The notes under the pieces were generated by a model. The model did no database searches and was not told the origin of the DNA. It saw only the letters and a list, made by a program, of their open reading frames with translations. A stretch of DNA of 64,000 bases from Bacillota bacterium (lineage in GTDB: Bacteria > Bacillota > Clostridia > Lachnospirales > Bianqueaceae). Position 1 is the stretch's first letter. Each line of letters begins with the position of its first letter. The position numbers and the translations under genes are program-made. This document shows, piece after piece, positions 52,017 through 60,166 of this stretch. The DNA lies in contig JAFZQZ010000037.1 in assembly GCA_017620135.1 (NCBI GenBank), positions 1-64,000 of the forward strand, written 5' to 3'.

Positions 52017-52378
52017 GTGTTTACGGATAATGACATCTATTCTCGGCTGTTAAATGGAAAACTACAGACCAATCTCGGATATCTATATGAGAATATAACA
52101 GCCCAGACATTGGCTTTCAATGGACACGAATTATATTATCATACTTTCCTCAACGAAGCATCGAAGCACAATTATGAGATTGATTTTTTAATTACTGACA
52201 AAAAAAGATCAGCCCGATAGAGGTTAAGAGCTCTGGATACAAAAACCATTCGTCAATGGATGCCTTTTGTAAGAAATATTCCGCGAGAATATCTCGTGAG
52301 ATAATTGTTCATACGAAAGATTATCAAGTTGACGAGAAGATGGAGTATATTCCCGTCTATATGGCTCAGTTTTTGTAA
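52017..52378 (+). pseudogene. C-terminal remnant of a DUF4143 AAA ATPase, frameshifted
   Basis: The first frame reads LGYLYENITAQTLAFNGHEL, then HNYEIDFLITDKK. After a run of seven A (52200-52206) the next frame continues ISPIEVKSSGYKNHSSMDAF and ends YIPVYMAQFL at 52378. This is the C-terminal nuclease-like DUF4143 domain of AAA_14 ATPases. The AAA domain is absent, and one base is missing from the A-run. A CAGGAGGG site precedes the GTG, so the fragment could still be translated. Confidence 0.85.
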
Positions 52379-52451
52379 GAAAGTCCGCAAGGTCACCGTA
52401 AACTACCCTGCGTCGTTCGGGCGATTTGTCAGGCGTTTAGCGTAAACTTTT

Positions 52452-52484
52452 GGTTTCAACAAGTGTAACAAACAGAAACTTCTG
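52452..52484. promoter_or_regulatory. LysR operator upstream of the MFS gene
   Basis: GTTTC (52453-52457) and GAAAC (52475-52479) form an inverted repeat 17 nt apart, inside a 30-bp block nearly identical to one upstream of the neighbouring lysR gene (54615-54646). It lies 54-86 bp before the transporter start. Confidence 0.75.
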
Positions 52485-52537
52485 TCTGCGGAAAGGCTAT
52501 GTTATACTTGACTCAACAAACCAAAAGGAGACGCCCC

Positions 52538-53695
52538 ATGAAGACAACCCCGACTATCTGGAATCGCAATTTTATTCTGCTTTGCATCTGTGTCTTTTTT
52601 GCTTCGTTTACGAATTTCTGTTTTGTATATCTGCTTCCCGTCCATATCCTGAGCATCGGCGGCAGTAATACAACGACCGGTCTTATGATGACCGGCCTGA
52701 CACTGGTCGGTATCCTGACCAGAGTCTTTTTCAGTCCGCTGATCGATCGGATCGGCCGCAAAAAAGTCATGTTTACCGGCGGCCTTTTGTATCTCGCCAA
52801 CATGATCCTGTTCGTGTTCTTCAGCCAGAACCTGGCGGCTGTCGTGATCATCCGGATCGTCTGCGGATTCACCCAGGGACTCTTCTTCACACCCTCCGCT
52901 ACGATCGTGGCGGATGTCACCCCGGAAGGGAAACTCGTGGACGCGCTTGGGATCTTCGGGGTAGCCGGTTCACTTCCTGCCGTTTTTTCTTCCGTCGTCG
53001 GAAACGCGATCTATACATCTTTCGGCGCGAAAGGATTCTTTATACTGACCGCCGCGATGGCAGGACTTTCCGTCTTCGTCTGCGCGCTAGTCAAAGAAAG
53101 CTATCAGCCGGACGAGTCGGATTCCAAAGTCCGCACGAATGTATTCCGGCTGGATACTATCCTGGAGTTCTCTATCCTCGGACTGTGCGTTGCCTCTTTG
53201 CTGGTTTGCTTCGGCTACAGCGCCGTCAACAGCTTCACGATCACGGCAGGTATGGCCAGAGGGATCGAAGGGATCTCCTGGTTCTTCACGATCAATAACA
53301 TCGCGATGATCTGCACACGTTTGCTGACCGGCCGACTGACAGGGAAGATCAGCGAGAACGTACTGGTCCGGATCGGTATCGTCAGCTGCGCGGCAGGGAT
53401 CATCCTGATAGGATTCGCAGAGAACATGGCAGTTATGGCGATCGCATCCGTTCTGACTGGTATCGGAACGACGCTTTTTACCCAGCTTATTCAGGCACGG
53501 GTACTGTCCGGCGTCGCGCCGAGCCGCCGCGGCGTCGCCAGCAGCACGTTCGCCCTGTCACAGGATGGCGGAGCCGGATTCGGCTCGCTGGCGTTCGGAG
53601 CGTTATCTGAAGCGTTCGGATATGTGGTCATGTTTGTGGCAGCGGGAGCCGTATGCCTGCCGGCACTGCTTTTCGGCGGCCGCAAGAAAAACTGA
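52538..53695 (+). CDS. MFS transporter
   Basis: The 385-residue protein has twelve predicted membrane segments and an MFS loop motif in FFSPLIDRIGRKKVMFTGGL near residues 67-86. The family moves small solutes or drugs with protons; the substrate is not visible. I chose the ATG at 52538 because AAAGGAG is 7 nt upstream. It is convergent with a LysR gene 3 bp away, and both genes have the same operator-like block upstream, so the LysR protein probably regulates it. Confidence 0.9.
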   Translation: MKTTPTIWNRNFILLCICVFFASFTNFCFVYLLPVHILSIGGSNTTTGLMMTGLTLVGILTRVFFSPLIDRIGRKKVMFTGGLLYLANMILFVFFSQNLAAVVIIRIVCGFTQGLFFTPSATIVADVTPEGKLVDALGIFGVAGSLPAVFSSVVGNAIYTSFGAKGFFILTAAMAGLSVFVCALVKESYQPDESDSKVRTNVFRLDTILEFSILGLCVASLLVCFGYSAVNSFTITAGMARGIEGISWFFTINNIAMICTRLLTGRLTGKISENVLVRIGIVSCAAGIILIGFAENMAVMAIASVLTGIGTTLFTQLIQARVLSGVAPSRRGVASSTFALSQDGGAGFGSLAFGALSEAFGYVVMFVAAGAVCLPALLFGGRKKN

Positions 53696-53698
53696 AAA

Positions 53699-54586
53699 CT
53701 ATGACTGTGCTTTGAAGTATTTTCCTGCTGTCTCCAGAAACTCCAGCATATCCGGTTCCGGATCTTTCGAATAAATGATCCCGTACGGAAGCCGGTAATC
53801 TTCCTTCAGCGGAATGGTTCGGATATCCGGATGGATCCGGTCCCAGCATTCCAGGGAAAGCAGCAGGCAGTCGCGTTCCACCGCATGGTTGAAAGTCGCG
53901 ATGGTATAGGTGGGGTCGATATCGACCAGAGGAATATCAGGATAGTGATCGGTGATCTCCTTTCGGACCCTGTCATTGACGGGACTGGTCCCTTCCCGCA
54001 TTATCATAAGGGGATAATGCTTCAGATCCGAAAGAGCCAGCAGCTTCTTTTTGGAAAGGGGATGAGAACGCGGCACGGCGATACAGAACCGGTACGCGCC
54101 GACGGGCATAAACGGCTGAGGGTCATTCTTTAACACATCATCAAATACGCCGACGATAAAATCGAAAGTTTCACCGATATGTCGCCGGCGGTTTTTTTCA
54201 TCTTCAAAAGAAATGATCTTCAGTGAAAACTGCGGACACTTGTCCCGTATCTCATCCCACAGATCCATGAATAAATGACAGGGGCTGAGCAGGGAAGAGC
54301 CTATCCGGAGGATCTTCGGGGCGGACTCCTGCGCCTGCCGGACTTTCCGGATGATCTTATCCGCTTCTTTCATATATGGTAAGGCTTCGGAATAGAGCGT
54401 CTGGCCTGCGGGCGTCAGAGAGACGCCATGTGTCGTGCGATCAAACAACTTTACTCCAAGACGCTCTTCCAGGGAGCTGATCTGCTTGATCACGCCGGTA
54501 TGCGTGATATATAGCCTTTCCGCTGCCTTTGAAAAACTTCCTTCTTCCGCCACAGCGCGGAAAGAATCCAGGGTTTTGTCATACAT
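53699..54586 (-). CDS. LysR family transcriptional regulator
   Basis: The 295-residue protein starts MYDKTLDSFRAVAEEGSFSK and has the LysR helix-turn-helix (AAERLYITHTGVIKQISSLE, then ERLGVKLFDRTTHGVSLTPAG) and a two-lobed sensing domain. Length is typical. Its own upstream region carries the same operator-like block as the convergent MFS gene, which suggests autoregulation plus control of the transporter. The ligand is unknown. Confidence 0.93.
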   Translation of the reverse strand: MYDKTLDSFRAVAEEGSFSKAAERLYITHTGVIKQISSLEERLGVKLFDRTTHGVSLTPAGQTLYSEALPYMKEADKIIRKVRQAQESAPKILRIGSSLLSPCHLFMDLWDEIRDKCPQFSLKIISFEDEKNRRRHIGETFDFIVGVFDDVLKNDPQPFMPVGAYRFCIAVPRSHPLSKKKLLALSDLKHYPLMIMREGTSPVNDRVRKEITDHYPDIPLVDIDPTYTIATFNHAVERDCLLLSLECWDRIHPDIRTIPLKEDYRLPYGIIYSKDPEPDMLEFLETAGKYFKAQS

Positions 54587-54614
54587 GGGAAAACCTCACT
54601 TGGTTTAAACTTCT

Positions 54615-54646
54615 AGTTTCAATCAGTGTAACAAAGAGAAACTTCC
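54615..54646. promoter_or_regulatory. LysR operator upstream of lysR
   Basis: GTTTC (54616-54620) and GAAAC (54638-54642) are spaced 17 nt apart, as in the MFS site at 52452-52484. The words GTGTAACAAA and GAAACTTC between and after them are also shared. It lies about 30 bp before the lysR start. Confidence 0.75.
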
Positions 54647-54654
54647 GTGTCAAG

Positions 54655-55032
54655 CCGTTGGGGAAGACAGCTAGGCTTTTCCGTATCCTCTCTAACCCGT
54701 TGGGGAAGATAGCTAGGCTTTTCCGTATCCTCTCTAACCCGTTGGGGAAGATAGTCGTTTTTCTAAGCTCTTCGCCCAGGGTTTTTGGGCGGCAAATCAA
54801 CTTGACGTGCTATCTCTTCCAATCCCTGGGCGGGAAGAGTCGTTCGATGATTATCTCGCCCAGAAAAACCGTTCAGAAGACGGCTCGACTGGGCGAGATG
54901 GGTTTCTTTACAGACTATCCTTTCCAATCTCTGGATAAGATAGCTTTTTAAATTGATATATACTCCAGAAATCACATGAATTTGTGGGCGGCGGAGCGGT
55001 CTAGGAAGATAAACGCCCCAAACGGCTCACAA
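54655..55032. repeat. Large palindromic dispersed repeat, copy B
   Basis: The block starts with three tandem 42-bp units beginning CCGTTGGGGAAGA (54655, 54697, 54739). It continues with the shared body: a GGGCGG hairpin, TTGACGTGCTATCT, CTATCCTTTCCA / TGGATAAGATAG, AATTGATATATACTCCAGAA and GGTCTAGGAAGATAAACGCC. It is not coding. The block is in the same orientation as copies A and C. Confidence 0.88.
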
Positions 55033-55041
55033 AATAAAAGA

Positions 55042-55077
55042 AATCCCAGAAACCTTACGAATAAGGCATCTGGGATT
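55042..55077 (-). terminator. Terminator after the Crp/Fnr gene
   Basis: AATCCCAGA pairs with TCTGGGATT, with an inner CCTT/AAGG stem. On the minus strand it is followed by TTCTTTTATTTT. A GC palindrome, CCGGCGCG-ag-CGCGCCGG, lies just upstream at about 55081-55098. Confidence 0.8.
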
Positions 55078-55166
55078 GAACCGGCGCGAGCGCGCCGGCA
55101 GAAAGTCGAATTCTGAGAGGACCGGCGCAAGTGCCGAAAGTATTTCATCCGAGCCTTCCCGTCACG

Positions 55167-55847
55167 TCACGCCCCGCCGGACAGGCTGATCAGCGCAGCG
55201 CGGTCCAGCACACGGACCGTGCCGCGGCCCAGCCGGACGACGCCTTTACGCTCGAGCCCCTTCAATACCCGGGAGACGACCTCGCGGGTAGAATTGATCT
55301 CCAGCGCGAGCTGCTCGTGCGTAATATACACCGTGTCGGAACGGCTCGCCTTTTCCAGCAGAGCGGCGGAGATCCGGGCGTCGACCCGCGTGAACAGCAG
55401 CGCCTCCATCCGGTGCATGACGTCGGAGAAACGCTCCCCGAGCTTCTCGAAGAGGAAACAGCGCACGTGAAGATTGCTCTCCTTGAAGCCCGCCAGACAC
55501 AGCGCCGGAACGATCAGGAGCACACAGTCCGTATCGGCGACCATCTGTGTTTCAAACGTGATCTGATTCATGACGCAGGAGGTGGAAAGCACGTCGCACT
55601 GGCCCGGACCGATCCGGTAGAGCTGGATCTCGCGGCCTTCCCCGGAGAGGAGGAAAGTCCTCACATTCCCGGTGATCACGTAAATCAGCCCGAGGCACTC
55701 CTGATCCTTGGAATAGATCAGAGCGTCCCGCTCGAAGCCGCGGATCTGCGCGCAGGACAGCATTTTTTCCCGCTCAGGAACAGTCAGCGCCTCCCAGAAG
55801 GGAAACGCTGACATTTCTTTTTGAAGATTATATGAAGAGGCTGACAT
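55167..55847 (-). CDS. Crp/Fnr family transcriptional regulator
   Basis: The 226-residue protein has an N-terminal cyclic-nucleotide-type effector barrel (residues 15-130, with LIYVITGNVRTFLLSGEGRE) and a C-terminal winged helix with ITHEQLALEINSTREVVSRV, then LKGLERKGVVRLGRGTVRV. No N-terminal Cys cluster like Fnr is present, so the signal is not obvious. It lies 11 bp after trxA on the same strand and is probably cotranscribed. A perfect TGTGACT/AGTCACA palindrome upstream of trxA is a likely binding site. Confidence 0.92.
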   Translation of the reverse strand: MSASSYNLQKEMSAFPFWEALTVPEREKMLSCAQIRGFERDALIYSKDQECLGLIYVITGNVRTFLLSGEGREIQLYRIGPGQCDVLSTSCVMNQITFETQMVADTDCVLLIVPALCLAGFKESNLHVRCFLFEKLGERFSDVMHRMEALLFTRVDARISAALLEKASRSDTVYITHEQLALEINSTREVVSRVLKGLERKGVVRLGRGTVRVLDRAALISLSGGA

Positions 55848-55858
55848 CAGACTTTTCC

Positions 55859-56167
55859 TTATTTCATCCAGTTTTCCAGTGCACTAAGCGGCATCGCGCC
55901 GACGCTCGTCTTCTCGATTTTGCCGTCCCGGTAGAGGATCAGAGACGGAATACTCATGATCCCGTGCCGGATCGCGAGCTCCTGCTCCTCGTCGACATTG
56001 ACTTTGCCGACCTTCACTTCCGGGTGACGCGCGGCGAACTGCTCCAGAATGGGACTGAACATCTTGCACGGCCCACACCAGGTCGCCCAGAAATCCAGGA
56101 GCACAGGGGTATTCGACTGTAAAACTTCCGCTTCAAAATTGTTATTGGTGATCTCAAGCATTTTCAT
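55859..56167 (-). CDS. trxA: Thioredoxin
   Basis: The 102-residue protein has the thioredoxin active site in FWATWCGPCKMFSP near residue 30 and the cis-Pro segment IMSIPSLILYRDGK near residue 70. It is a cytosolic disulfide reductant. I chose the ATG at 56167 because AAGGAGG is 3-4 nt upstream; a second ATG at 56161 is also possible. It heads a probable two-gene operon with the Crp/Fnr regulator. Confidence 0.96.
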   Translation of the reverse strand: MKMLEITNNNFEAEVLQSNTPVLLDFWATWCGPCKMFSPILEQFAARHPEVKVGKVNVDEEQELAIRHGIMSIPSLILYRDGKIEKTSVGAMPLSALENWMK

Positions 56168-56195
56168 GCCCTCCTTTTTTCCTTCTTTTGATGAT

Positions 56196-56237
56196 AGCAT
56201 ATCATGTCTCGCACTATCGTTCTGTGACTAAGTCACA
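56196..56237 (-). promoter_or_regulatory. trxA promoter with Crp/Fnr-type operator
   Basis: TGTGACT-A-AGTCACA (56223-56237) is a perfect palindrome of the Crp type. On the minus strand a possible -10 box TATGCT lies at 56201-56196. That would place the operator centre near -41, the usual position for Crp/Fnr activation of the class II kind. Confidence 0.65.
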
Positions 56238-56307
56238 AAACCGATACAATGATAACACAAAACACTTCTTAGGTCAAAGCAGGACTGGTTTTTATCTTTT
56301 CTGCGGT

Positions 56308-56506
56308 TGACCTTCCCTTTTCAGGACTTTTCTGACAGGGAAAGGGAATTTATTTTTTAAAATCGCGGCTGACCTTCCCTCTTTTTTCAGATTTCGAAAG
56401 AAAAGTGGGAAGGTGAATGCATATATGGGAAATACATTCCCACTTCATCATGTTGATGACGGTAAAGAGGGAAGGTGAATAGTGTTTTTGAAATTAACAT
56501 TCCCAG
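56308..56506. repeat. 62-bp periodic inverted-repeat array
   Basis: TGACCTTCCC occurs at 56308 and 56370, ACATTCCCA at 56434 and 56497, and GGGAAGGTGAAT at 56407 and 56469, with a looser GGGAAAGGGAAT at 56338. The spacing is 62-63 bp throughout. Each unit can pair CCTTCCC with GGGAAGG as a hairpin. The rest of 56238-56631 shows no gene. Confidence 0.75.
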
Positions 56507-56631
56507 TGATCAGACAGACGCGCGCTTATTGCTTCTCGGTACAATCTGTTTCTTGCTATTGTTCTACGGATAGAGTTAAAATAGATCCGAAGGATGACAG
56601 ATCACAACGGAGCTAAATAATAAACGAGCAT

Positions 56632-57510
56632 ATGACGGTAATGAAAGAAAAGTATCCACTGATAGCTGCAGAAACGGCACATATGCTCCTCGATCAGGTA
56701 AAAGGCATGACGCCGGCGCACAGAGGCATCGACAGACAGGCGTATCTGTTTGACGATTACGCAGTCCTATCAACCAGACGATTAAAACTCAGGAACGTCG
56801 ACGTCAGAGATGACGATCTTCATTATCTGGACGAACTGATCGAAACGCTTGCTGATTTGAGAAACAGCGGGATCCATGTTGTTCCTATCTTAGGGTATTG
56901 TTACGAGCAGGAGTCTCCGGATGGAGAGGGATTCCTTTTCATGAGACGCGCGAAGGGAGAAGAACTATATGATGATGCCCTCATTTGCCGATATGAAACG
57001 TGGACGCAAAATCAGGATGACGAGTATCTCACATCCGACGCGGACGCAGCTGAATATATCGTGAGGCGGACGCACGAGGTGGCTGGGATCCCGCAGCGTC
57101 ATTTTGATAAGTTTATCAGCGATATCCTGACTATCCTGGGAAACGATATCCTGATCGACTTCCAGGGGAAAAGCAACTTCTTTTATGATAGAGAAGAAGG
57201 ATTTCAGTTCATCGACCTGGATTCCCATACGGACAACTATTATGGACTAACGGATAACGTTGTCTCCGCGGAAGCCTGGGCGGCCGTCGGGGGATTTGTT
57301 CCGTGTCATTTCGGGGCCGGGACAAAAGCTTTCGCCCACTTGGCACTGGATCCCAACGCGATTCGTGAAATAGGAGAAACAGGGATAAAACAGCTGGCGG
57401 ATGACAATCTGCGCATATTCGACAAGTGCGTTCGGGCAATGAAAGCAAATCACATCAAAGATACGGTACTTCAAAATACCCTGAAGAGCATCAAAGTGTT
57501 TGGACAATAA
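56632..57510 (+). CDS. Protein with kinase-like catalytic motifs
   Basis: The 292-residue protein has ILIDFQGKSNFFYD (Asp176, Asn182) followed by FQFIDLDSHTDNY (Asp195, Asp197). The order Asp-x5-Asn then Asp matches the catalytic and metal sites of protein-kinase-like or aminoglycoside-phosphotransferase-like folds, and the segment GFLFMRRAKGEELYD near 100 could be the hinge. I cannot name a family. The ribosome site is weak (GGAG, 18 nt upstream), and an internal ATG at 56641 is possible. A long array of 62-bp repeats precedes it, and a strong terminator follows. Confidence 0.65.
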   Translation: MTVMKEKYPLIAAETAHMLLDQVKGMTPAHRGIDRQAYLFDDYAVLSTRRLKLRNVDVRDDDLHYLDELIETLADLRNSGIHVVPILGYCYEQESPDGEGFLFMRRAKGEELYDDALICRYETWTQNQDDEYLTSDADAAEYIVRRTHEVAGIPQRHFDKFISDILTILGNDILIDFQGKSNFFYDREEGFQFIDLDSHTDNYYGLTDNVVSAEAWAAVGGFVPCHFGAGTKAFAHLALDPNAIREIGETGIKQLADDNLRIFDKCVRAMKANHIKDTVLQNTLKSIKVFGQ

Positions 57511-57527
57511 ACTTCTTTTACATAGAT

Positions 57528-57570
57528 AAAGCCCCGAACCGTTGCAAATGCAACTGTCCGGGGCTTCTTG
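57528..57570 (+). terminator. Terminator after the kinase-like gene
   Basis: AAGCCCCG pairs with CGGGGCTT, with an inner GTTGCA/CAAC stem, then TCTTG. It lies between convergent genes and may serve both. Confidence 0.8.
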
Positions 57571-57603
57571 CTGCCAATCATACGCCTGTCAGCGCGAGCC
57601 ATA

Positions 57604-58419
57604 TTATTTTCGAGTCAGGATCAGCGGCTCGCCGGGGGCGAGAGCGTGGATCCGTTCGGGATTCATCACTCGCGGAACAAGTGTTTCCGGATCGCCGTTG
57701 AAGGTGTTCATATTCGGCGCGTCGACGGTCCCCCAGTGGATCAGGACCAGCTCGGCGTTCGGATACGTGTTTGCCAGTTTGACTGCGCCTTCAAACGTGA
57801 TATGGACCATATTGTCGGCAAAGTCAAAGAGGATGACATCCGGATCCGGCATATGAAGCTGTTCCTCTAAAAGACGCGAATCGCCCGGGGTCCAGATGAT
57901 CCCGTCCGGCGTCTCCAGCCAGAAACCACAGTAGTCTTCCTTCGCCCAGTGGCGGTACTGGAACTCCGGAACGAAGTTCTGCCAGTCGTGATCGGCCGGA
58001 GTAAGAGTGACCTTGATATCATTCACTTCAAACGTTTCATGGATATCGTGCCCAGTCCCGGGAATACCTTCTTCCCGCATCACTTCGGCGACATACTGTG
58101 GCGCGTGGTAGGAACGGCAAGCGCCAAGGAGATCCTTGCAGGTCGGACGGCTGAAATGGTCGTTATCGATATGCGTGACCAGCAGAGCATCCAGCGATGG
58201 AACGTCGGGCGGAAGGATGGGACTGTCAAAGAGCATGTCCATATCGAAACCTTCCATGACCGGGTCGATCATGATATTCGTGCCGCGGCTGTTGATATAG
58301 ATCCCCGCGCCTCCCAGCCAGCGGACAGCGGTATGATCGATCTTTTCAAACGCTTCTTTACCAAAGGGCTGTACCGGGCCGGGCATCGCCTGGCCTTTGG
58401 GACTTCTTCTAAGATTCAT
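57604..58419 (-). CDS. MBL-fold metallohydrolase (UlaG-like)
   Basis: The 271-residue protein has an N-terminal HTAVRWLGGAGIYINSRGTN strand pair, the metal-binding VTHIDNDHFSRP (H-x-D-x-D-H variant) near residue 80, TPADHDWQN, and TPGDSR with the bridging Asp. This is close to the UlaG-like group that hydrolyses lactones or phosphodiesters. It is the third gene of a minus-strand unit with the glycosidase (25-bp gap) and the MFS transporter. GGAGG precedes the start. Confidence 0.88.
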   Translation of the reverse strand: MNLRRSPKGQAMPGPVQPFGKEAFEKIDHTAVRWLGGAGIYINSRGTNIMIDPVMEGFDMDMLFDSPILPPDVPSLDALLVTHIDNDHFSRPTCKDLLGACRSYHAPQYVAEVMREEGIPGTGHDIHETFEVNDIKVTLTPADHDWQNFVPEFQYRHWAKEDYCGFWLETPDGIIWTPGDSRLLEEQLHMPDPDVILFDFADNMVHITFEGAVKLANTYPNAELVLIHWGTVDAPNMNTFNGDPETLVPRVMNPERIHALAPGEPLILTRK

Positions 58420-58444
58420 GAAAAACCTCCGTATCTTTTTTGCT

Positions 58445-60142
58445 TTACAGTCTCGTATCCCACTTTCCGCAGAAGGGATCGACGGGGCTCACGCCGGTAA
58501 AGGCGCTCTTGCCCGTCAGCTTGGCCAGAACAGCGTCCAGGTTCTCCTGGTTGTTGGCATAGGCGTTGATGAAAGTCCGGATCCTCGGCACATCCTGCAG
58601 ATGATAAGGATTACCCAGAGAAATGAAGATCGTGGGGATCGAGGTCAGGAAATGCGGGCAGTTGGCACCCAGGGGATTCGTCCATTCGACACGCACAGTC
58701 GTCTCACCGCTCTTGATGGGGTAGTTGGCCACATAGACCATAGCGTCATATTTACCGATGAAATCCGTCGTAGGAGCGAGACGTCCCTCAGTCGCCTTGC
58801 TGTCGTTGAATACGGTGATCTCAAAACCTTCGTCTTCCAGCATCTTCCGGAAGATGTCGCAGGCATCTTCATGGCCGGGAAGCGGCGGATTATAGGAAGC
58901 CTTCAGCGGGAAGTACATGATCCGCGGATAGCGGCCGGGGGTCAGGGGCAGTACATTCTTCTCTTCCTTGACCAGCGTGACGCTCTTTTCCGCGCACTCT
59001 CTGGCCCAGGCGTGATGCTCTTCGGTGCCGATCTGCGCGGCAGCTTCTTCGATAGTATAGGTCTTCTGAGGCTTGTTCAGACCAAGCGCGGCCTTGAGCG
59101 CCAGGATACGGGTCACGGCGTCGTTTAAGCGTTCCTGGGAGATCAGTCCGGACTGCACGCCGGCTTTCATAAAGGAAACATCTTCCTTCATATTGCGGGA
59201 GAACAGGAACACGTCCGCACCGTTCGCGATCGCGGTCGGAACAGAAAGGGAACGAGGCATGGGAATCGTAAAGCCGCTCATCGTGGTGGCGTCGGTCACG
59301 ATGACACCGTTGAAACCAAGTTTGTCACGCAGCAGGCCGCCCATCAGTTCTTTGGAAAGGGAAGCGGGCATCATGTCCTTGTCTTCGATCTCCGGATTGA
59401 AGTGGCGGATATACGCGGGCTGGAGAATATGGGCTACCATGATGGAAAGAGCGCCGGCATTGATCGCGGCTTCGTAGACTTTTCCGTAGGTGTTGTCCCA
59501 TTCCTCGGTAGAGAGGGAGTTGACGGTCGTGACCAGGTGATGGTCTCTTTCATCTACGCCGTCACCGGGGAAATGCTTACAGGAAACAGCCATACCGAAG
59601 GACTGCATCTTCTTCACATAAGCGGAGATCATCTTCGCAACGAATTCCGGATCGGAACCGTAGGTGCGGCAGTTGGTGATCGGATTGCGGAAGTTCAGAT
59701 CCAGATCGCTGTCCGGAGCGAAAGCCCAGTTGATGCCTACGGCTCTTCCTTCCGTAGCGCAGATCTCAGCCAGTTTTTCCGCCATATTTACGTCACGGGT
59801 AGCTGCGGCGGCCAGCTGCGCGCCGAAAAGCGTACCATTGGGCTGAATGATATTGCCACCGTGTTCCAGATCGGCCGCAATGAGCGCGGGAACTTTCATC
59901 TGGTTCAGGTAGTTGGTCAGTTTCACACAGGTCTCAGCCGGAAGAGGCCGGTACATGACACCGCCAAAGGGCGTCAGTTCATTCAGTCCTTCCAGTTCTT
60001 CGACCGTTCCCTGGCGGACACAGGCGCGGAAAAGCTGCCCGATCTTCTCGTCTTCACTCATTGCGTCGCGGGTCTGTTCCACCCAGGCGATCTGCTCATC
60101 CGTCAGAAAGAACGGATTCTGTTTCAAAAGTTCTCTGTCCAT
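58445..60142 (-). CDS. Glycoside hydrolase family 3 protein
   Basis: The protein, about 565 residues long, has a GH3 N-terminal barrel: PALIAADLEHGGNII, then the KHFPGDGVDERDHH motif near residue 200 (NagZ-like KHFPGHG...D..H, with Gly-Asp-Gly in place of Gly-His-Gly), and GVIVTDATTMSGF where the catalytic Asp is expected. A C-terminal alpha/beta domain follows. Likely substrates are beta-linked hexosamines or glucosides. No signal peptide is seen, so it is cytosolic. I chose the ATG at 60142 because GGAGG is 5 nt upstream. Confidence 0.9.
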   Translation of the reverse strand: MDRELLKQNPFFLTDEQIAWVEQTRDAMSEDEKIGQLFRACVRQGTVEELEGLNELTPFGGVMYRPLPAETCVKLTNYLNQMKVPALIAADLEHGGNIIQPNGTLFGAQLAAAATRDVNMAEKLAEICATEGRAVGINWAFAPDSDLDLNFRNPITNCRTYGSDPEFVAKMISAYVKKMQSFGMAVSCKHFPGDGVDERDHHLVTTVNSLSTEEWDNTYGKVYEAAINAGALSIMVAHILQPAYIRHFNPEIEDKDMMPASLSKELMGGLLRDKLGFNGVIVTDATTMSGFTIPMPRSLSVPTAIANGADVFLFSRNMKEDVSFMKAGVQSGLISQERLNDAVTRILALKAALGLNKPQKTYTIEEAAAQIGTEEHHAWARECAEKSVTLVKEEKNVLPLTPGRYPRIMYFPLKASYNPPLPGHEDACDIFRKMLEDEGFEITVFNDSKATEGRLAPTTDFIGKYDAMVYVANYPIKSGETTVRVEWTNPLGANCPHFLTSIPTIFISLGNPYHLQDVPRIRTFINAYANNQENLDAVLAKLTGKSAFTGVSPVDPFCGKWDTRL

Positions 60143-60166
60143 GTTGGCCTCCATATATTATAGTTT

